DNA of 64,000 bases. It comes from VMDJ01 sp038146785 (lineage in GTDB: Bacteria; Pseudomonadota; Gammaproteobacteria; Chromatiales; Chromatiaceae). Positions 33,639 to 43,304 of the stretch are shown piece by piece. Positions within the stretch are counted from its first letter, which is position 1. Every line of letters starts with the position of its first letter. The notes under the pieces were generated by a model. It did no database searches, had not been told where the DNA came from, and saw nothing but the letters and a program-made list of their open reading frames with translations. The DNA lies in contig JAYQSI010000016.1 of NCBI GenBank assembly GCA_038146785.1, positions 434,001 to 498,000 on the forward strand, read 5' to 3'. The position numbers and the translations under genes are program-made.

Positions 33639-34652
33639 ATGAGCAAAGATACCCAAGCCTTTGGCGGTTACCCCTACACACGCATGCGCCGTATGCGCCG
33701 TGATGATTTTTCGCGCCGTTTGATGCGTGAGACAAATGTGACGCCAGATGACCTGATTTATCCGGTGTTTGTGCTTGAAGGTGAGAATCAGCGTGAGCCG
33801 GTGATGTCGATGCCGGGCGTTGAGCGCATGAGCATCGATCTGTTGGTCAAAGAAGCGAAACATATTGCGAGCTTGGGTGTGCCAGCGATGGCGATTTTCC
33901 CCGTGACCCCAGCAGAGGCGAAATCTGAAGATGCCGCCGAGGCATATAACCCAGAGGGTTTAGCTCAGCGCGCCGTGCGTGCAGTGAAAGAGGCTGTGCC
34001 CGAGCTTGGTGTGATCACTGATGTGGCGCTCGATCCGTTCACCACACATGGCCAAGATGGTCTGATTGATGCGGAAGGTTATGTACTGAATGACCAAACG
34101 GTTGAAGTTTTGGTTAAGCAAGCTTTGTCTCATGCTGCTGCAGGTGCCGATGTGGTTGCACCCTCTGACATGATGGATGGCCGTATCGGAGAGATTCGCG
34201 ATGCGCTTGAATCAGAAGGGCATGTGCATACTCGTATTCTGGCGTACTCAGCAAAGTATGCTTCGTCTTATTACGGTCCTTTCCGTGATGCCGTTGGTTC
34301 AGCCGCGAATTTAGGTAAGGGCAATAAGTTCACTTATCAGCAAGATCCTGCGAACACCGATGAAGCGCTGCGTGAAGTTGCGCTTGATCTTAATGAGGGC
34401 GCTGACATGGTGATGGTTAAGCCCGGCATGCCTTACTTGGATATCGTTCGTCGCGTGAAAGATCAGTTTGGTGTGCCCACGATGGTGTATCAAGTGAGTG
34501 GTGAATATGCGATGCACATGGCAGCGATTCAGAATGGCTGGCTAGATGAAAAAGCCGTGGTGATGGAATCCTTGGTGTGTATCAAGCGTGCCGGTGCTGA
34601 TGGCGTATTAACCTACTTTGCAAAGCGCGCCGCTGAGTGGATGAATGACTGA
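33639..34652 (+). CDS. hemB: Delta-aminolevulinic acid dehydratase (porphobilinogen synthase)
   Basis: Condenses two aminolevulinates to porphobilinogen in tetrapyrrole synthesis. Schiff-base lysines are K206 (AYSAKYAS) and K261 (MVKPGMP). The metal loop reads DVALDPFTTHGQDG without the cysteine triad of zinc enzymes, so this is a magnesium-type HemB as in Pseudomonas. I place the start at 33639 (MSKDTQAFGG), giving 337 residues; the frame begins at 33612 with no clear ribosome site at either ATG. It is divergent from argH and overlaps the HPP gene by 8 bases. Confidence 0.95.
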   Translation: MSKDTQAFGGYPYTRMRRMRRDDFSRRLMRETNVTPDDLIYPVFVLEGENQREPVMSMPGVERMSIDLLVKEAKHIASLGVPAMAIFPVTPAEAKSEDAAEAYNPEGLAQRAVRAVKEAVPELGVITDVALDPFTTHGQDGLIDAEGYVLNDQTVEVLVKQALSHAAAGADVVAPSDMMDGRIGEIRDALESEGHVHTRILAYSAKYASSYYGPFRDAVGSAANLGKGNKFTYQQDPANTDEALREVALDLNEGADMVMVKPGMPYLDIVRRVKDQFGVPTMVYQVSGEYAMHMAAIQNGWLDEKAVVMESLVCIKRAGADGVLTYFAKRAAEWMND

Positions 34653-35160
34653 CAGGCATTCGCCTCACGCAGAACGTAAGTTCACTGCAAAAGAAATCAT
34701 TGCCGCTTGGTTAGGCGCTTTCTTTGGTATTGCAGCATTAGCGTGGGTCGTTACCAACATGCCAGAAGCTAAGCTATTGGTCATTGGTTCTTTTGGCGCC
34801 AGTGCGGTGCTGATTTACGGCTCACCTAAAGCCCCCTTTGCACAGCCAAGAAACTTAATTGGCGGTCATGTCCTCTCAGCATTAGTCGGCATGTTGACCT
34901 GGTATTACTTGCCGGACGTATTAATTTTGCAAGAAGCGTTTGCTGTAGCGACAGCGATTGCCTTAATGCAGCTAACTCGAACCATGCACCCGCCTGGTGG
35001 TGCAACGGCGTTAATTGCGGTCATTGGTGGAACAGAGATTCATTCAATGGGCATTGGATTCATTTGGATTGTATTTATCGGCGTCATTATTTTGTTGGCT
35101 ATCGCCTTGTTAATGAACAATGCGTTTTCGCGCGGCAGCTATCCGACGCGATGGAGTTAA
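34645..35160 (+). CDS. HPP family integral membrane protein
   Basis: Membrane protein of 171 residues with four transmembrane helices. The HPP motif occurs in TRTMHPPGGATALI between helices 2 and 3. In cyanobacteria a related protein is a nitrite transporter, but that function cannot be carried over from sequence alone. It overlaps hemB by 8 bases and ends 3 bases before aroE, so the three are probably cotranscribed. Confidence 0.9.
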   Translation: MTDRHSPHAERKFTAKEIIAAWLGAFFGIAALAWVVTNMPEAKLLVIGSFGASAVLIYGSPKAPFAQPRNLIGGHVLSALVGMLTWYYLPDVLILQEAFAVATAIALMQLTRTMHPPGGATALIAVIGGTEIHSMGIGFIWIVFIGVIILLAIALLMNNAFSRGSYPTRWS

Positions 35161-35163
35161 GTT

Positions 35164-35970
35164 GTGACTGATCGTTATGCCGTTGTTGGCAATCCTATTG
35201 CGCACTCTAAGTCGCCACAGATTCATACCCAATTTGCGCAGCAAACCAAACAAGATTTGAGCTATGAGAAATTGCTCGGAGAGATCGGTGCGTTTAAAGC
35301 AACGGTTGAGCAGTTCAAAGCAGAAGGCGGCAAAGGGCTGAATGTCACGGTGCCGTTTAAAGAAGATGCTTTCGCAATGGTCGATCGGCTCGAGCCGCGC
35401 GCTCAACAAGCAGGTGCCGTCAATACGCTGTGGTTTGATGGTGACAGCATTGTGGGTGATAACACCGATGGTGTTGGCTTGGTCAGTGACTTGGGCTGTA
35501 ACCACTTTTTTAATTTTGCTAACGCGCGCATTTTGCTGCTTGGCGCTGGGGGTGCATCACGTGGCGTGTTATTCCCGTTGCTTGATCAACAGCCTTCGCA
35601 GATCGTTATTGCTAACCGCACGGTGAGTAAAGCAGAAGCACTAGCCAAACTAGCTAATAACGAGAAGGTTACAGCGTGTGGTTTTGATGCTTTGGCCGGT
35701 CAGCAATTTGATTTGATTATCAATGGCACCGCGGCAGGTTTGTCAGCAGAGGTGCCGCCCATTCCGGATGATTGCTTAGCGAGTGGCGGCTGGACTTACG
35801 ACATGATGTACAGCACCGAGCCCACAGCATTTGTGAAGTGGGGGCAGGCACATGGTGCGGCAAAAGCCCTTGATGGGTTGGGCATGCTAGTTGAGCAAGC
35901 TGCAGCGGCATTTAAAATTTGGCGCGGTGTTGCGCCAGATACCGAGTCGGTGATCGCGGCGTTGCGTTAA
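35164..35970 (+). CDS. aroE: Shikimate dehydrogenase
   Basis: NADPH-dependent reduction of dehydroshikimate in aromatic amino-acid synthesis. The substrate region VGNPIAHSKSPQIHTQFA is at residues 8-25. The catalytic lysine lies in LNVTVPFKEDAF and the aspartate in NTDGVGL. The NADPH loop is LLGAGGASRGVL. It starts with GTG and has 268 residues (E. coli 272). Its stop overlaps that of the carbonic-anhydrase-like gene in a shared TTAA. Confidence 0.96.
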   Translation: MTDRYAVVGNPIAHSKSPQIHTQFAQQTKQDLSYEKLLGEIGAFKATVEQFKAEGGKGLNVTVPFKEDAFAMVDRLEPRAQQAGAVNTLWFDGDSIVGDNTDGVGLVSDLGCNHFFNFANARILLLGAGGASRGVLFPLLDQQPSQIVIANRTVSKAEALAKLANNEKVTACGFDALAGQQFDLIINGTAAGLSAEVPPIPDDCLASGGWTYDMMYSTEPTAFVKWGQAHGAAKALDGLGMLVEQAAAAFKIWRGVAPDTESVIAALR

Positions 35971-36497
35971 GCCATATGGCGATTCTTTAAGCGCACATAA
36001 TGCGCGGCAGAATATTTCAGATACTCAAACTCTTTTTCAGTTAGCTCGCGTGAAGGCTTAGCAGGACTGCCGGTATAGAGGTGGCCGCTTTTCAAACGCT
36101 TGCCGGGTGGCACTAGCGCGCCAGCACCCAGAATCACATCATCTTCGATCACCGCTTGATCCATCACGATAGCGCCCATGCCAACCAAGACACGATTGCC
36201 AATGGTGCAGCCATGCAAAATGACGCGATGACCAACCGTCACATCATTTCCAATAATGAGCGGACTGCCACCAGGCAGATATTCGCTGTCGTGGCTGTTA
36301 TGCAGCATGCTGAGATCTTGGATGTTACTGCGCTCACCGATACGAATCGCGTGTACATCGCCGCGAATCACCGTGCCGGGCCAAACGCTACTGTCAGCAA
36401 AGATTTTCACATCGCCGATGACCGTACAGGTCTTATCCAGATAAGCGGAGTCAGCGATCTGCGGCTCGTGATCTTCAAAGGTTCGGATGTCTGACAT
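35967..36497 (-). CDS. Gamma-carbonic anhydrase-like hexapeptide-repeat protein
   Basis: Left-handed beta-helix trimer of the gamma-carbonic anhydrase family (YrdA/PaaY type). The metal histidines appear in MLHNSHD and VGHRVILHGC. I use the ATG at 36497 (MSDIRTFEDHEP), giving 176 residues, the usual length; the open frame upstream has no homology. Catalytic activity is uncertain in this subfamily. It is divergent from prlC and convergent with aroE. Confidence 0.92.
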   Translation of the reverse strand: MSDIRTFEDHEPQIADSAYLDKTCTVIGDVKIFADSSVWPGTVIRGDVHAIRIGERSNIQDLSMLHNSHDSEYLPGGSPLIIGNDVTVGHRVILHGCTIGNRVLVGMGAIVMDQAVIEDDVILGAGALVPPGKRLKSGHLYTGSPAKPSRELTEKEFEYLKYSAAHYVRLKNRHMA

Positions 36498-36622
36498 GAT
36501 GACCTCAGCAATAACGTGGAACTGACTATAGCAGTCAGGGTCAGAATAAGAACATGACAAACGCTGCTTTCCATCGGTGGGCATGCGAAAATTCACAGAT
36601 TAAACACAAGAAAAGAAGACCT

Positions 36623-38653
36623 ATGAATAACCCCTTATTGGATTTCTCTGGATTGCCAAAATTTTCGACGATTGAACCGTCGCATGTTGAGCCTGCTGTT
36701 GATGAGCTACTCAAGCGCAATCGCGAGCGTATCGCTGAGTTGCTTGAGTCAATTGATCAACCGACGTGGGAGAATTTCATTGAGCCAATGGATCAATGGG
36801 ATGATGAGTTAGAGCGCGCATGGTCGCCGGTCTCGCATATGAACTCAGTGGTTAATTCTGATGCATTGCGTGAGGCTTATAACGCCTGTTTGCCGAAGCT
36901 GTCTGACTATGCAACAGAGATGGGTCAAAACGAAGCTTTGTATGCGATGTATAAAAAGCTTGCTGACAGTGATCAGTCGTTTGATGAAGGCCAACGTAAA
37001 GTGCTGGATAACGCATTACGCGATTTTCAATTATCGGGCATCGCACTGAGTGACGATAAGAAAGCGCGCTATAAAGAAATTACCCAAGCGTTATCGCAAC
37101 TCACCAGTAAGTTTTCTGAAAATGTTTTAGATGTCACCAATGCGTGGTCAAAGGTGATGAGTGATAAAGCTGAGCTTGCGGGCTTGCCAGATTCTGCATT
37201 GGCGCTAGCGGAGCAAACGGCACAGCAACGCGAACTTGAAGGGTATGTCTTTACTTTGGATTACCCATCGTTCTATCCGGTCATGACGTATTGCGAAAAT
37301 CGTGATCTGCGACATGAGTTTTATAAAGCGTATAACACGCGTGCATCAGACCAGGGTCCACATGATCCAGCGTTTGATAACACGCAATTGATGGATCAGA
37401 TCTTAGGTTTGCGTCATGAAAAAGCGCAGCTATTAGGTTTTGACAACTATGCTGAACGTTCGTTGGCGACAAAGATGGCGCACTCCACCGAGCAAGTGAT
37501 GAGCTTTTTGGAAGACCTGGCGAAACAATCTAAGCCACAAGCAGAGCAAGAGCTAAGTGAGTTGCGCGCGTTTGCGAAAGAGCAAGGTCATGATGATCTT
37601 CAGCCATGGGATGTTGCGTTCTTCTCAGAGAAGCTTCGCCAACAGCGCTACAGCGTAAGCCAAGAAGAAGTGAAGCCTTACTTCCCAGAGACAAAAGTTG
37701 TTCCTGGCATGTTTGCGGTCGTTAGTCGTTTATATGGTGTCGAGTTTGTTGAGAAAGACGGCGTTGATGTTTGGCATAAAGACGTTAAGTTTTACGAGAT
37801 CAAGAATCAGCAAGGCGAGACCTTAGGTCAGTTCTATTTTGATTTGTACGCACGCCAAAATAAACGTGGTGGCGCATGGATGGATACCTGTCAGTCACGC
37901 TTAGTTACTTCAAAGCATCGTCAAATCCCTGTCGCCTATATGACGTGTAACTTCACTCCACCGGTAGGCGGTAAGCCTGCGTTGTTAACGCATGATGAAG
38001 TTGAAACCTTGTTCCATGAGTTTGGCCATGGTCTGCATCATATGTTGACTCAGGTCGACTATCCCGCGATTGCCGGTATCAATGGTGTTGCGTGGGATGC
38101 GGTTGAGCTGCCATCACAATTTATGGAGAACTACTGTTGGGAGCGCGAAGCACTGGATCTCATCTCTGGCCATGTCGATAGCAATGAGCCCATTCCAGAA
38201 GATCTTTATCAACGCATGTTGGCAGCAAAGAATTTCCAATCCGCGATGATGATGGTTCGCCAATTAGAGTTTTCATTATTCGATATGCGTATCCATCAAG
38301 AATACGATGCAAACAAAGGTGGGCGCGTTGAAGAGATTCTTGCGGATGTGCGCAAGATGGTTGCAGTGATTCAGCCGCCTGAGTGGCATCGCTTTGCACA
38401 AGGTTTCACGCATATCTTTGCCGGTGGTTACGCTGCAGGTTATTACAGCTACAAGTGGGCTGAGGTGTTATCTGCTGATGCCTTCTCTCGTTTTGAAGAA
38501 GAGGGCGTATTTAATCGCTCTACGGGTGAGTCTTTCTTAAAAGAGATTATTTCGCAGGGCGGCCTACGTGATGCGGATGAGTTATTCAAAGCATTCCGCG
38601 GTCGCGAGCCATCAGTTGATGCCTTGTTGCGTCATTCGGGTATTGCCGCATGA
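36623..38653 (+). CDS. prlC: Oligopeptidase A (M3 family)
   Basis: Cytoplasmic zinc metallopeptidase that degrades short peptides, including cleaved signal peptides. The zinc motif HEFGH is at residues 465-469, followed by the second ligand region GVAWDAVELPSQFMENYCWE. The ATG at 36623 (MNNPLLDFSGLPKF) follows an AAGAAAAGAAG purine stretch and gives 676 residues (E. coli 680). The frame is open 23 codons upstream. It overlaps the UPF0149 gene by 4 bases. Confidence 0.96.
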   Translation: MNNPLLDFSGLPKFSTIEPSHVEPAVDELLKRNRERIAELLESIDQPTWENFIEPMDQWDDELERAWSPVSHMNSVVNSDALREAYNACLPKLSDYATEMGQNEALYAMYKKLADSDQSFDEGQRKVLDNALRDFQLSGIALSDDKKARYKEITQALSQLTSKFSENVLDVTNAWSKVMSDKAELAGLPDSALALAEQTAQQRELEGYVFTLDYPSFYPVMTYCENRDLRHEFYKAYNTRASDQGPHDPAFDNTQLMDQILGLRHEKAQLLGFDNYAERSLATKMAHSTEQVMSFLEDLAKQSKPQAEQELSELRAFAKEQGHDDLQPWDVAFFSEKLRQQRYSVSQEEVKPYFPETKVVPGMFAVVSRLYGVEFVEKDGVDVWHKDVKFYEIKNQQGETLGQFYFDLYARQNKRGGAWMDTCQSRLVTSKHRQIPVAYMTCNFTPPVGGKPALLTHDEVETLFHEFGHGLHHMLTQVDYPAIAGINGVAWDAVELPSQFMENYCWEREALDLISGHVDSNEPIPEDLYQRMLAAKNFQSAMMMVRQLEFSLFDMRIHQEYDANKGGRVEEILADVRKMVAVIQPPEWHRFAQGFTHIFAGGYAAGYYSYKWAEVLSADAFSRFEEEGVFNRSTGESFLKEIISQGGLRDADELFKAFRGREPSVDALLRHSGIAA

Positions 38654-39207
38654 GTGACCACCTCGAACCTGAAGAGCTCGACAAGCTGCAAAGCGCATTA
38701 GTTGAGCACATAGAAGAGTCACACAGCATGCCGTTGGATGTGGCGCACGGATTCTTAACTGCCGTTGCGGCTCATCCCGAGGTAATTTCATTAGCCGATG
38801 CGCGCCGACGCATCATGGGTCATCTTGAAGATATCGATGGCATTGATCCTTTGTTAGTTAAGTTTCAAGACCAGCTGATGCGTGATTTAGAAACCGGTGA
38901 CTATGGTCCTTTGATCATGCAGTATCCGCGTGAAGACGGTAGCTACCTACCGATTCCCTATGGGTGGTGTGAAGGTTATGCCGAAGGTTTGGGTGAGCTT
39001 GATGAAAGCGCTCAGCAGAAAGCTATGGATGATCCAAAATCGAATCAATTCTTAGCCATTATCTTTGCCTTCAATCTCTATAAAGACAGCGATATGTTTG
39101 ATCCGCCGGATGAGGATTCGCACCGCGATATGGTGGGTAAGCTTGGAGAAGCGGCAGTTGGCCTGTATCGTTGGTGGTTGAACAAAGAGCAGAGAACCCT
39201 GCAATGA
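38650..39207 (+). CDS. UPF0149 (YgfB/YecA-like) family protein
   Basis: Protein of 185 residues with the family core MPLDVAHGFLTAVAAHP and WCEGYAEGL. It lacks the C-terminal SEC-C zinc motif found in YecA proper, so it is a plain UPF0149 domain. Function unknown. It overlaps prlC (ATGA) and the next gene (ATGA), showing tight coupling of the three. Confidence 0.85.
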   Translation: MSDHLEPEELDKLQSALVEHIEESHSMPLDVAHGFLTAVAAHPEVISLADARRRIMGHLEDIDGIDPLLVKFQDQLMRDLETGDYGPLIMQYPREDGSYLPIPYGWCEGYAEGLGELDESAQQKAMDDPKSNQFLAIIFAFNLYKDSDMFDPPDEDSHRDMVGKLGEAAVGLYRWWLNKEQRTLQ

Positions 39208-39860
39208 CCAAATTTCTTATTGCCATCATGATCAGCTGCTTAGGCATCGCACAGGCCGCTTATGTGACTGATCAACTTGCTGCAGGCCTATACGGTGACA
39301 AATCGCTTAGTGGCGACCCAATCAAAGTGATTACTACTGGCCAGCCGTTAGAAGTGCTGTCGCGTGATGGCAAAGGCGTGCAAGTTCGGTTGAGTGATAA
39401 AACCGAAGGCTGGATTGATGAAGCTTATGTCAGTGATAAGAAGCCTGCCGAAGTTAAGTTGCTTGAGGTGCAAGCAGAACTTCGCCAGTTAAAGAACAGT
39501 AAGACATTGGCGGCTGCAAAAGATGCCGTGACTAGCTTGCCAAGCGTGCGTGAAGCTAAGTTGAAACAAGCGCTTAAAGAAGCCGAAGATAAACTGAATA
39601 GTTTTAAAACGGTTGAGGCAGAACTTAAGGTTGCTAGACAACAACAGATTGAACTTGAAACGCTTAAAGAAAAGCTCGGTGTGATTCGCGAAGCTGTCAG
39701 TGTTGATAAAGTCGCAAAAGAAGATGTGGATCTACCGGTATGGCAACAGATGTGGTTTGCTGCACTTAGCGTAGTGATCCTATTGTTTGTTGGTATTGCG
39801 ATTGGCGCTTATGTGATTGATGCGCGAATGCGAAAACGCATGGGTGGTATTCGAATTTAA
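39204..39860 (+). CDS. SH3 domain protein with coiled coil and C-terminal membrane anchor
   Basis: Secreted then anchored protein of 218 residues (TIGR04211-type SH3-and-anchor architecture). It has a signal peptide (1-18, AQAAYV), a bacterial SH3 domain (about 20-85), a long coiled coil (90-175) and a C-terminal transmembrane helix (WFAALSVVILLFVGIAIGAY) with a basic tail. The domain faces the periplasm. The specific role is unknown. Start at 39204 is chosen by the signal peptide and the ATGA overlap. Confidence 0.9.
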   Translation: MTKFLIAIMISCLGIAQAAYVTDQLAAGLYGDKSLSGDPIKVITTGQPLEVLSRDGKGVQVRLSDKTEGWIDEAYVSDKKPAEVKLLEVQAELRQLKNSKTLAAAKDAVTSLPSVREAKLKQALKEAEDKLNSFKTVEAELKVARQQQIELETLKEKLGVIREAVSVDKVAKEDVDLPVWQQMWFAALSVVILLFVGIAIGAYVIDARMRKRMGGIRI

Positions 39861-39885
39861 AAAAGGGCGCTAAGCGCCCTTTTTT
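39861..39885. terminator. Bidirectional terminator
   Basis: Ten-base stem AAAAGGGCGC / GCGCCCTTTT with TAA loop and T/A runs on both sides. It separates the SH3 gene from the reductase gene that ends at 39884. Confidence 0.93.
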
Positions 39886-40900
39886 ATTTCTTCAGTTTTG
39901 AGTCATCCGCATAGTCGAATGAGTCATAGTGCATATGCTCATCCGATACGCCAGCGGCTAAGAAAGCATCTCGACCTGACTTCACCATAATCGGCGGACC
40001 CGCCATATAGATATCGTGATCAGCAAGATTGTTGATATCGGCTAAAACTGCTTCATGCACATAACCAGTACGACCTTCCCAATCAGCATCAGGCTCGGAT
40101 AACACTGGGATGAATTTGAAATGATTGAAGCCGGCTTCCCATGTCTTTGGTAGCTCAGGCAAATACAGATCACGCTTAGAGCGCACGCCCCAATACAGTG
40201 TCATTGGACGCGAGATGCCCATATGGAAGGCGTGTTCAATCTGACCTTTCAAGGGTGCAAAGCCGGTACCGCCACCCATGAAGATCATTGGGCGCTGTGA
40301 TTTCTCATCTAAAACAAAAGAGCCATGCGGTGCTTCAATGCGCAAGATGGCTTTTTCTTCCATTTGCGAGAAGGCCCAATCGGTGAACTTGCCACCATCA
40401 ACGTGACGAATGTGCAGCTCAATAAACGCATCATCATGTGGCGCATTGGCAATCGAGAACGCACGATGGCGACCATCAGCTAAGACAAACTCAACGTATT
40501 GTCCGGCTCTGAATTGCAGACGTTGGCCATCAGGCAGTTTAAGCAGCAGGCGAATCACATCATGTGCGAGGTGATCAATTTGATGCACCCGGCAAGGCAG
40601 CATGCGCACCTTGATCTCATCCTGTTGACCGATGGTTTTCACCTCTAAGGTGACATCACCTTCAGGTTTACAGGCACACGGCAGGCAAATATTTGGGTTC
40701 GTGGTGTCTAGGGCAATGGGTTCGCCATAGGGGTAGCTGATCTCACCTTCAACGATGTTTGCCACACAGGCGCCACAACGACCACTGCGACAACCGTAAG
40801 GCATAGCAACGCCTTGGCGGATCGCCGAATCCAAAATGGCTTCACCGGGATTAACGGTGAACTGCTCACCACTTGGTTTTAGTGTGATCGTAAAACTCAT
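39884..40900 (-). CDS. 2Fe-2S / FAD / NAD(P)H reductase, AscD-like (often next to ubiD)
   Basis: Electron-transfer protein of 338 residues. An N-terminal plant-type ferredoxin has cysteines C37, C42, C45 and C75 in the CX4CX2CX29C spacing. It is followed by an FAD domain (HRAFSIANAP) and an NAD(P)H domain (MGGGTGFAPLKG). Such genes are frequently named CDP-6-deoxyglucoseen reductase, although no deoxysugar genes are here. Its place near ubiD, in opposite gene order, is common in beta- and gammaproteobacteria; the physiological partner is unknown. Confidence 0.9.
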   Translation of the reverse strand: MSFTITLKPSGEQFTVNPGEAILDSAIRQGVAMPYGCRSGRCGACVANIVEGEISYPYGEPIALDTTNPNICLPCACKPEGDVTLEVKTIGQQDEIKVRMLPCRVHQIDHLAHDVIRLLLKLPDGQRLQFRAGQYVEFVLADGRHRAFSIANAPHDDAFIELHIRHVDGGKFTDWAFSQMEEKAILRIEAPHGSFVLDEKSQRPMIFMGGGTGFAPLKGQIEHAFHMGISRPMTLYWGVRSKRDLYLPELPKTWEAGFNHFKFIPVLSEPDADWEGRTGYVHEAVLADINNLADHDIYMAGPPIMVKSGRDAFLAAGVSDEHMHYDSFDYADDSKLKK

Positions 40901-40975
40901 AGAAACTCAAAGGTCAGAATGCGAGAATTTGCGCATTCTCTAAGAAAAGACTCTGGATTAAAACCTAAGGCGACC

Positions 40976-41830
40976 ATGTTAATCGTAGGATGCGGCTATA
41001 TCGGGCAGCGAATGGCCCAACAACTCATTCAAAATCATCAAGCAGTCACGGGCGTTGTGCGCAGTGAAGCTAGCCTTCATGCGCTGCAGCAATTGGGTAT
41101 CAACAGCATCCAGTGTGATCTTGATCAGGCGAGTTTGCCGCAACACAGTACACAAGATGAAACGCTGATGGTGTGTATGCCGCCACCTGCTGTGGGCACA
41201 GACGATACCCGCACAAGCCAATTGATTGAGGGATTTGCACACAGCGGTCAGCCAAAGCGTGTGGTGTATTTAAGTACGACCGGCGTTTACGGTGATTGTC
41301 ATGGCGAATGGGTTGATGAGACATGGCCGGCGAAACCTGAGGTCGATCGTGCGAAACGTCGTTGGTCAGCTGAACAGCAATGGCAAGCATGGCGTGAGAA
41401 CACAGGCGGCGAGTTGATCATTTTGCGTGTTGCAGGCATCTACGGACCTGACAAGTTGCCATTGATGCGTTTACGCAAAAAACTGCCGATGGTTTCAGAA
41501 GCGGATGCACCTTGGACCAATCGCATTCATGCCGATGATTTAGTCAGCGCATTACTTACCGCCGCTGAAAAGGGCGAAAGTGGTGCTGTGTATAACGCCT
41601 GCGATGGCCAGCCGGGCAATATGACCGACTACTTTAATCAGGTTGCTGATCTTGCCGGCTTAGAGCGACCACGGATTATTTCAATGGAAGAGGCGCGCAC
41701 CGAATTATCGGATGGCTTGTTGTCGTATCTATCTGAGTCGCGTCGTTTGAGTAATCGCAAGCTGGTTGAAGAGCTCGGTGTTACGTTCAAATACCCAACA
41801 TTAGAGCAAGGCTTGCCTAGCTGCTTTTAA
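40976..41830 (+). CDS. NAD-dependent epimerase/dehydratase, YeeZ-like
   Basis: Short-chain, Rossmann-fold oxidoreductase of the YeeZ type, 284 residues. The nucleotide motif GCGYIGQRMA lies at residues 5-14. A later YLSTTGVYGDCHG and IYGPDKLPLMRLRKK follow the extended SDR pattern. I use the ATG at 40976, preceded by TAAGG, since the Rossmann motif normally begins the protein; the frame opens 19 codons earlier at 40919, which also has an AAGGT. The substrate is unknown. It overlaps the ubiD stop in a shared TTAA. Confidence 0.85.
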   Translation: MLIVGCGYIGQRMAQQLIQNHQAVTGVVRSEASLHALQQLGINSIQCDLDQASLPQHSTQDETLMVCMPPPAVGTDDTRTSQLIEGFAHSGQPKRVVYLSTTGVYGDCHGEWVDETWPAKPEVDRAKRRWSAEQQWQAWRENTGGELIILRVAGIYGPDKLPLMRLRKKLPMVSEADAPWTNRIHADDLVSALLTAAEKGESGAVYNACDGQPGNMTDYFNQVADLAGLERPRIISMEEARTELSDGLLSYLSESRRLSNRKLVEELGVTFKYPTLEQGLPSCF

Positions 41831-43299
41831 GCTTTATCAAGCCCTAGCGATTCCCACATCGCATCAACACGCGCTTTAACCTCGGCATCCATCACGATAG
41901 GGGTTCCCCATTCGCGATTCGTTTCGCCTGGCATTTTGTTGGTCGCATCCATACCCATCTTGCCGCCAAGCCCAGAGACCGGTGAAGCAAAGTCGAGATA
42001 ATCAATCGGCGTGTTTTCAACAAGCGTGGTGTCACGCACAGGATCCATACGCGTGGTCATTGCCCAGATGACATCTTTCCAATCGCGAGTATTCACATCG
42101 TCATCAACCACCACCACAAACTTGGTGTACATAAACTGACGCAAGAAAGACCACACGCCAAACATCACGCGCTTGGCATGACCTGGGTATTGTTTCTTAA
42201 TGCTGACGACCGCCATGCGATAAGAGCACCCTTCTGGCGGAAGATAGAAGTCTGTGATCTCTGGAAACTGTTTTTGTAATAAAGGGACAAAGACTTCGTT
42301 CAGTGCAACACCAAGAATGGCTGGCTCATCCGGTGGTCGACCTGTGTAAGTGCTGTGATAGATCGGCTTATCACGATGAGTGATGCGATCAATCGTAAAC
42401 ACGGGGAACTCATCCACTTCATTGTAGTAACCGGTGTGATCACCAAACGGACCTTCAGGTGCATTATCACCAGGGTGCAGATGACCCTCTAAAACAAACT
42501 CCGCCGAAGCAGGTACTTGAAGATCATTACCGATGCATTGCGTGAGTTCAGTGCGACTGCCACGTAGTAAGCCAGCAAACGCATATTCCGAAAGCGTATC
42601 GGGCACGGGTGTTACCGCACCTAAGATGGTCGCAGGGTCTGCGCCTAACGCTACAGAGATAGGGAAGGGCTCGCCTGGATGCTTTTGTTGCCAATCACGA
42701 AAATCGAGCGCGCCACCGCGATGCGCCAGCCAACGCATGATCACGCGATTTTTACCAATGACTTGCATGCGATAGATGCCAAGGTTTTGGCGAGGCTTCT
42801 CTGGGCCTCGTGTTATGACTAAGCCCCACGTAATCAGCGGACCTGCATCACCTGGCCAGCAGGTTTGCACCGGGATGTTTTTAAGATCGACATCATCACC
42901 TTCGATCACATGTTGCTGACATGCCGCGTTTTTAATTTTCTTCGGTGCCATGTCGAGCACCTTTTTAAACATCGGCAATTGCTTCCAGGCATCTTTCATA
43001 CCTTTAGGCGGGCTAGGCTCTTTCAGCATCGCAAGTAGCTTGCCGATCTCACGCAGGGCTTCGACTTTGTCTTCACCCATGCCCATTGCAACACGCTTCG
43101 GCGTGCCGAATAGATTGCCCAACACAGGCGTTGATGAACCTTTAACGTTTTCAAATAACAGCGCAGGGCCTTCCGCACGTAACACGCGATCACAGATCTC
43201 GGTCATTTCGAGATAAGGATCAACTTCTTGTTGAATGCGTTTGAGTTCACCTTGCGCTTCGAGTTGCGCAATGAAATCGCGAAGATCTTTATATTTCAT
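41827..43299 (-). CDS. ubiD: 4-hydroxy-3-polyprenylbenzoate decarboxylase
   Basis: prFMN-dependent decarboxylase of ubiquinone synthesis. Conserved parts include MKYKDLRDFIAQLE at the N-terminus, the prFMN/metal region NLGIYRMQVIGKNRVIMRW, and EGPFGDHTGYYNEVDEFPV. The 490 residues fit E. coli UbiD (497). The cofactor-making UbiX is not in the window. It follows hemY by 5 bases on the same strand, so it may be transcribed from the heme operon. Confidence 0.96.
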   Translation of the reverse strand: MKYKDLRDFIAQLEAQGELKRIQQEVDPYLEMTEICDRVLRAEGPALLFENVKGSSTPVLGNLFGTPKRVAMGMGEDKVEALREIGKLLAMLKEPSPPKGMKDAWKQLPMFKKVLDMAPKKIKNAACQQHVIEGDDVDLKNIPVQTCWPGDAGPLITWGLVITRGPEKPRQNLGIYRMQVIGKNRVIMRWLAHRGGALDFRDWQQKHPGEPFPISVALGADPATILGAVTPVPDTLSEYAFAGLLRGSRTELTQCIGNDLQVPASAEFVLEGHLHPGDNAPEGPFGDHTGYYNEVDEFPVFTIDRITHRDKPIYHSTYTGRPPDEPAILGVALNEVFVPLLQKQFPEITDFYLPPEGCSYRMAVVSIKKQYPGHAKRVMFGVWSFLRQFMYTKFVVVVDDDVNTRDWKDVIWAMTTRMDPVRDTTLVENTPIDYLDFASPVSGLGGKMGMDATNKMPGETNREWGTPIVMDAEVKARVDAMWESLGLDKA

Positions 43300-43304
43300 A
43301 AAAC

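Noticed and set aside
39884..40900. Deoxysugar (CDP-glucoseen) reductase role for the AscD-like protein
   Set aside because: No deoxysugar synthesis genes are nearby; the name is a common transfer from one characterised relative.
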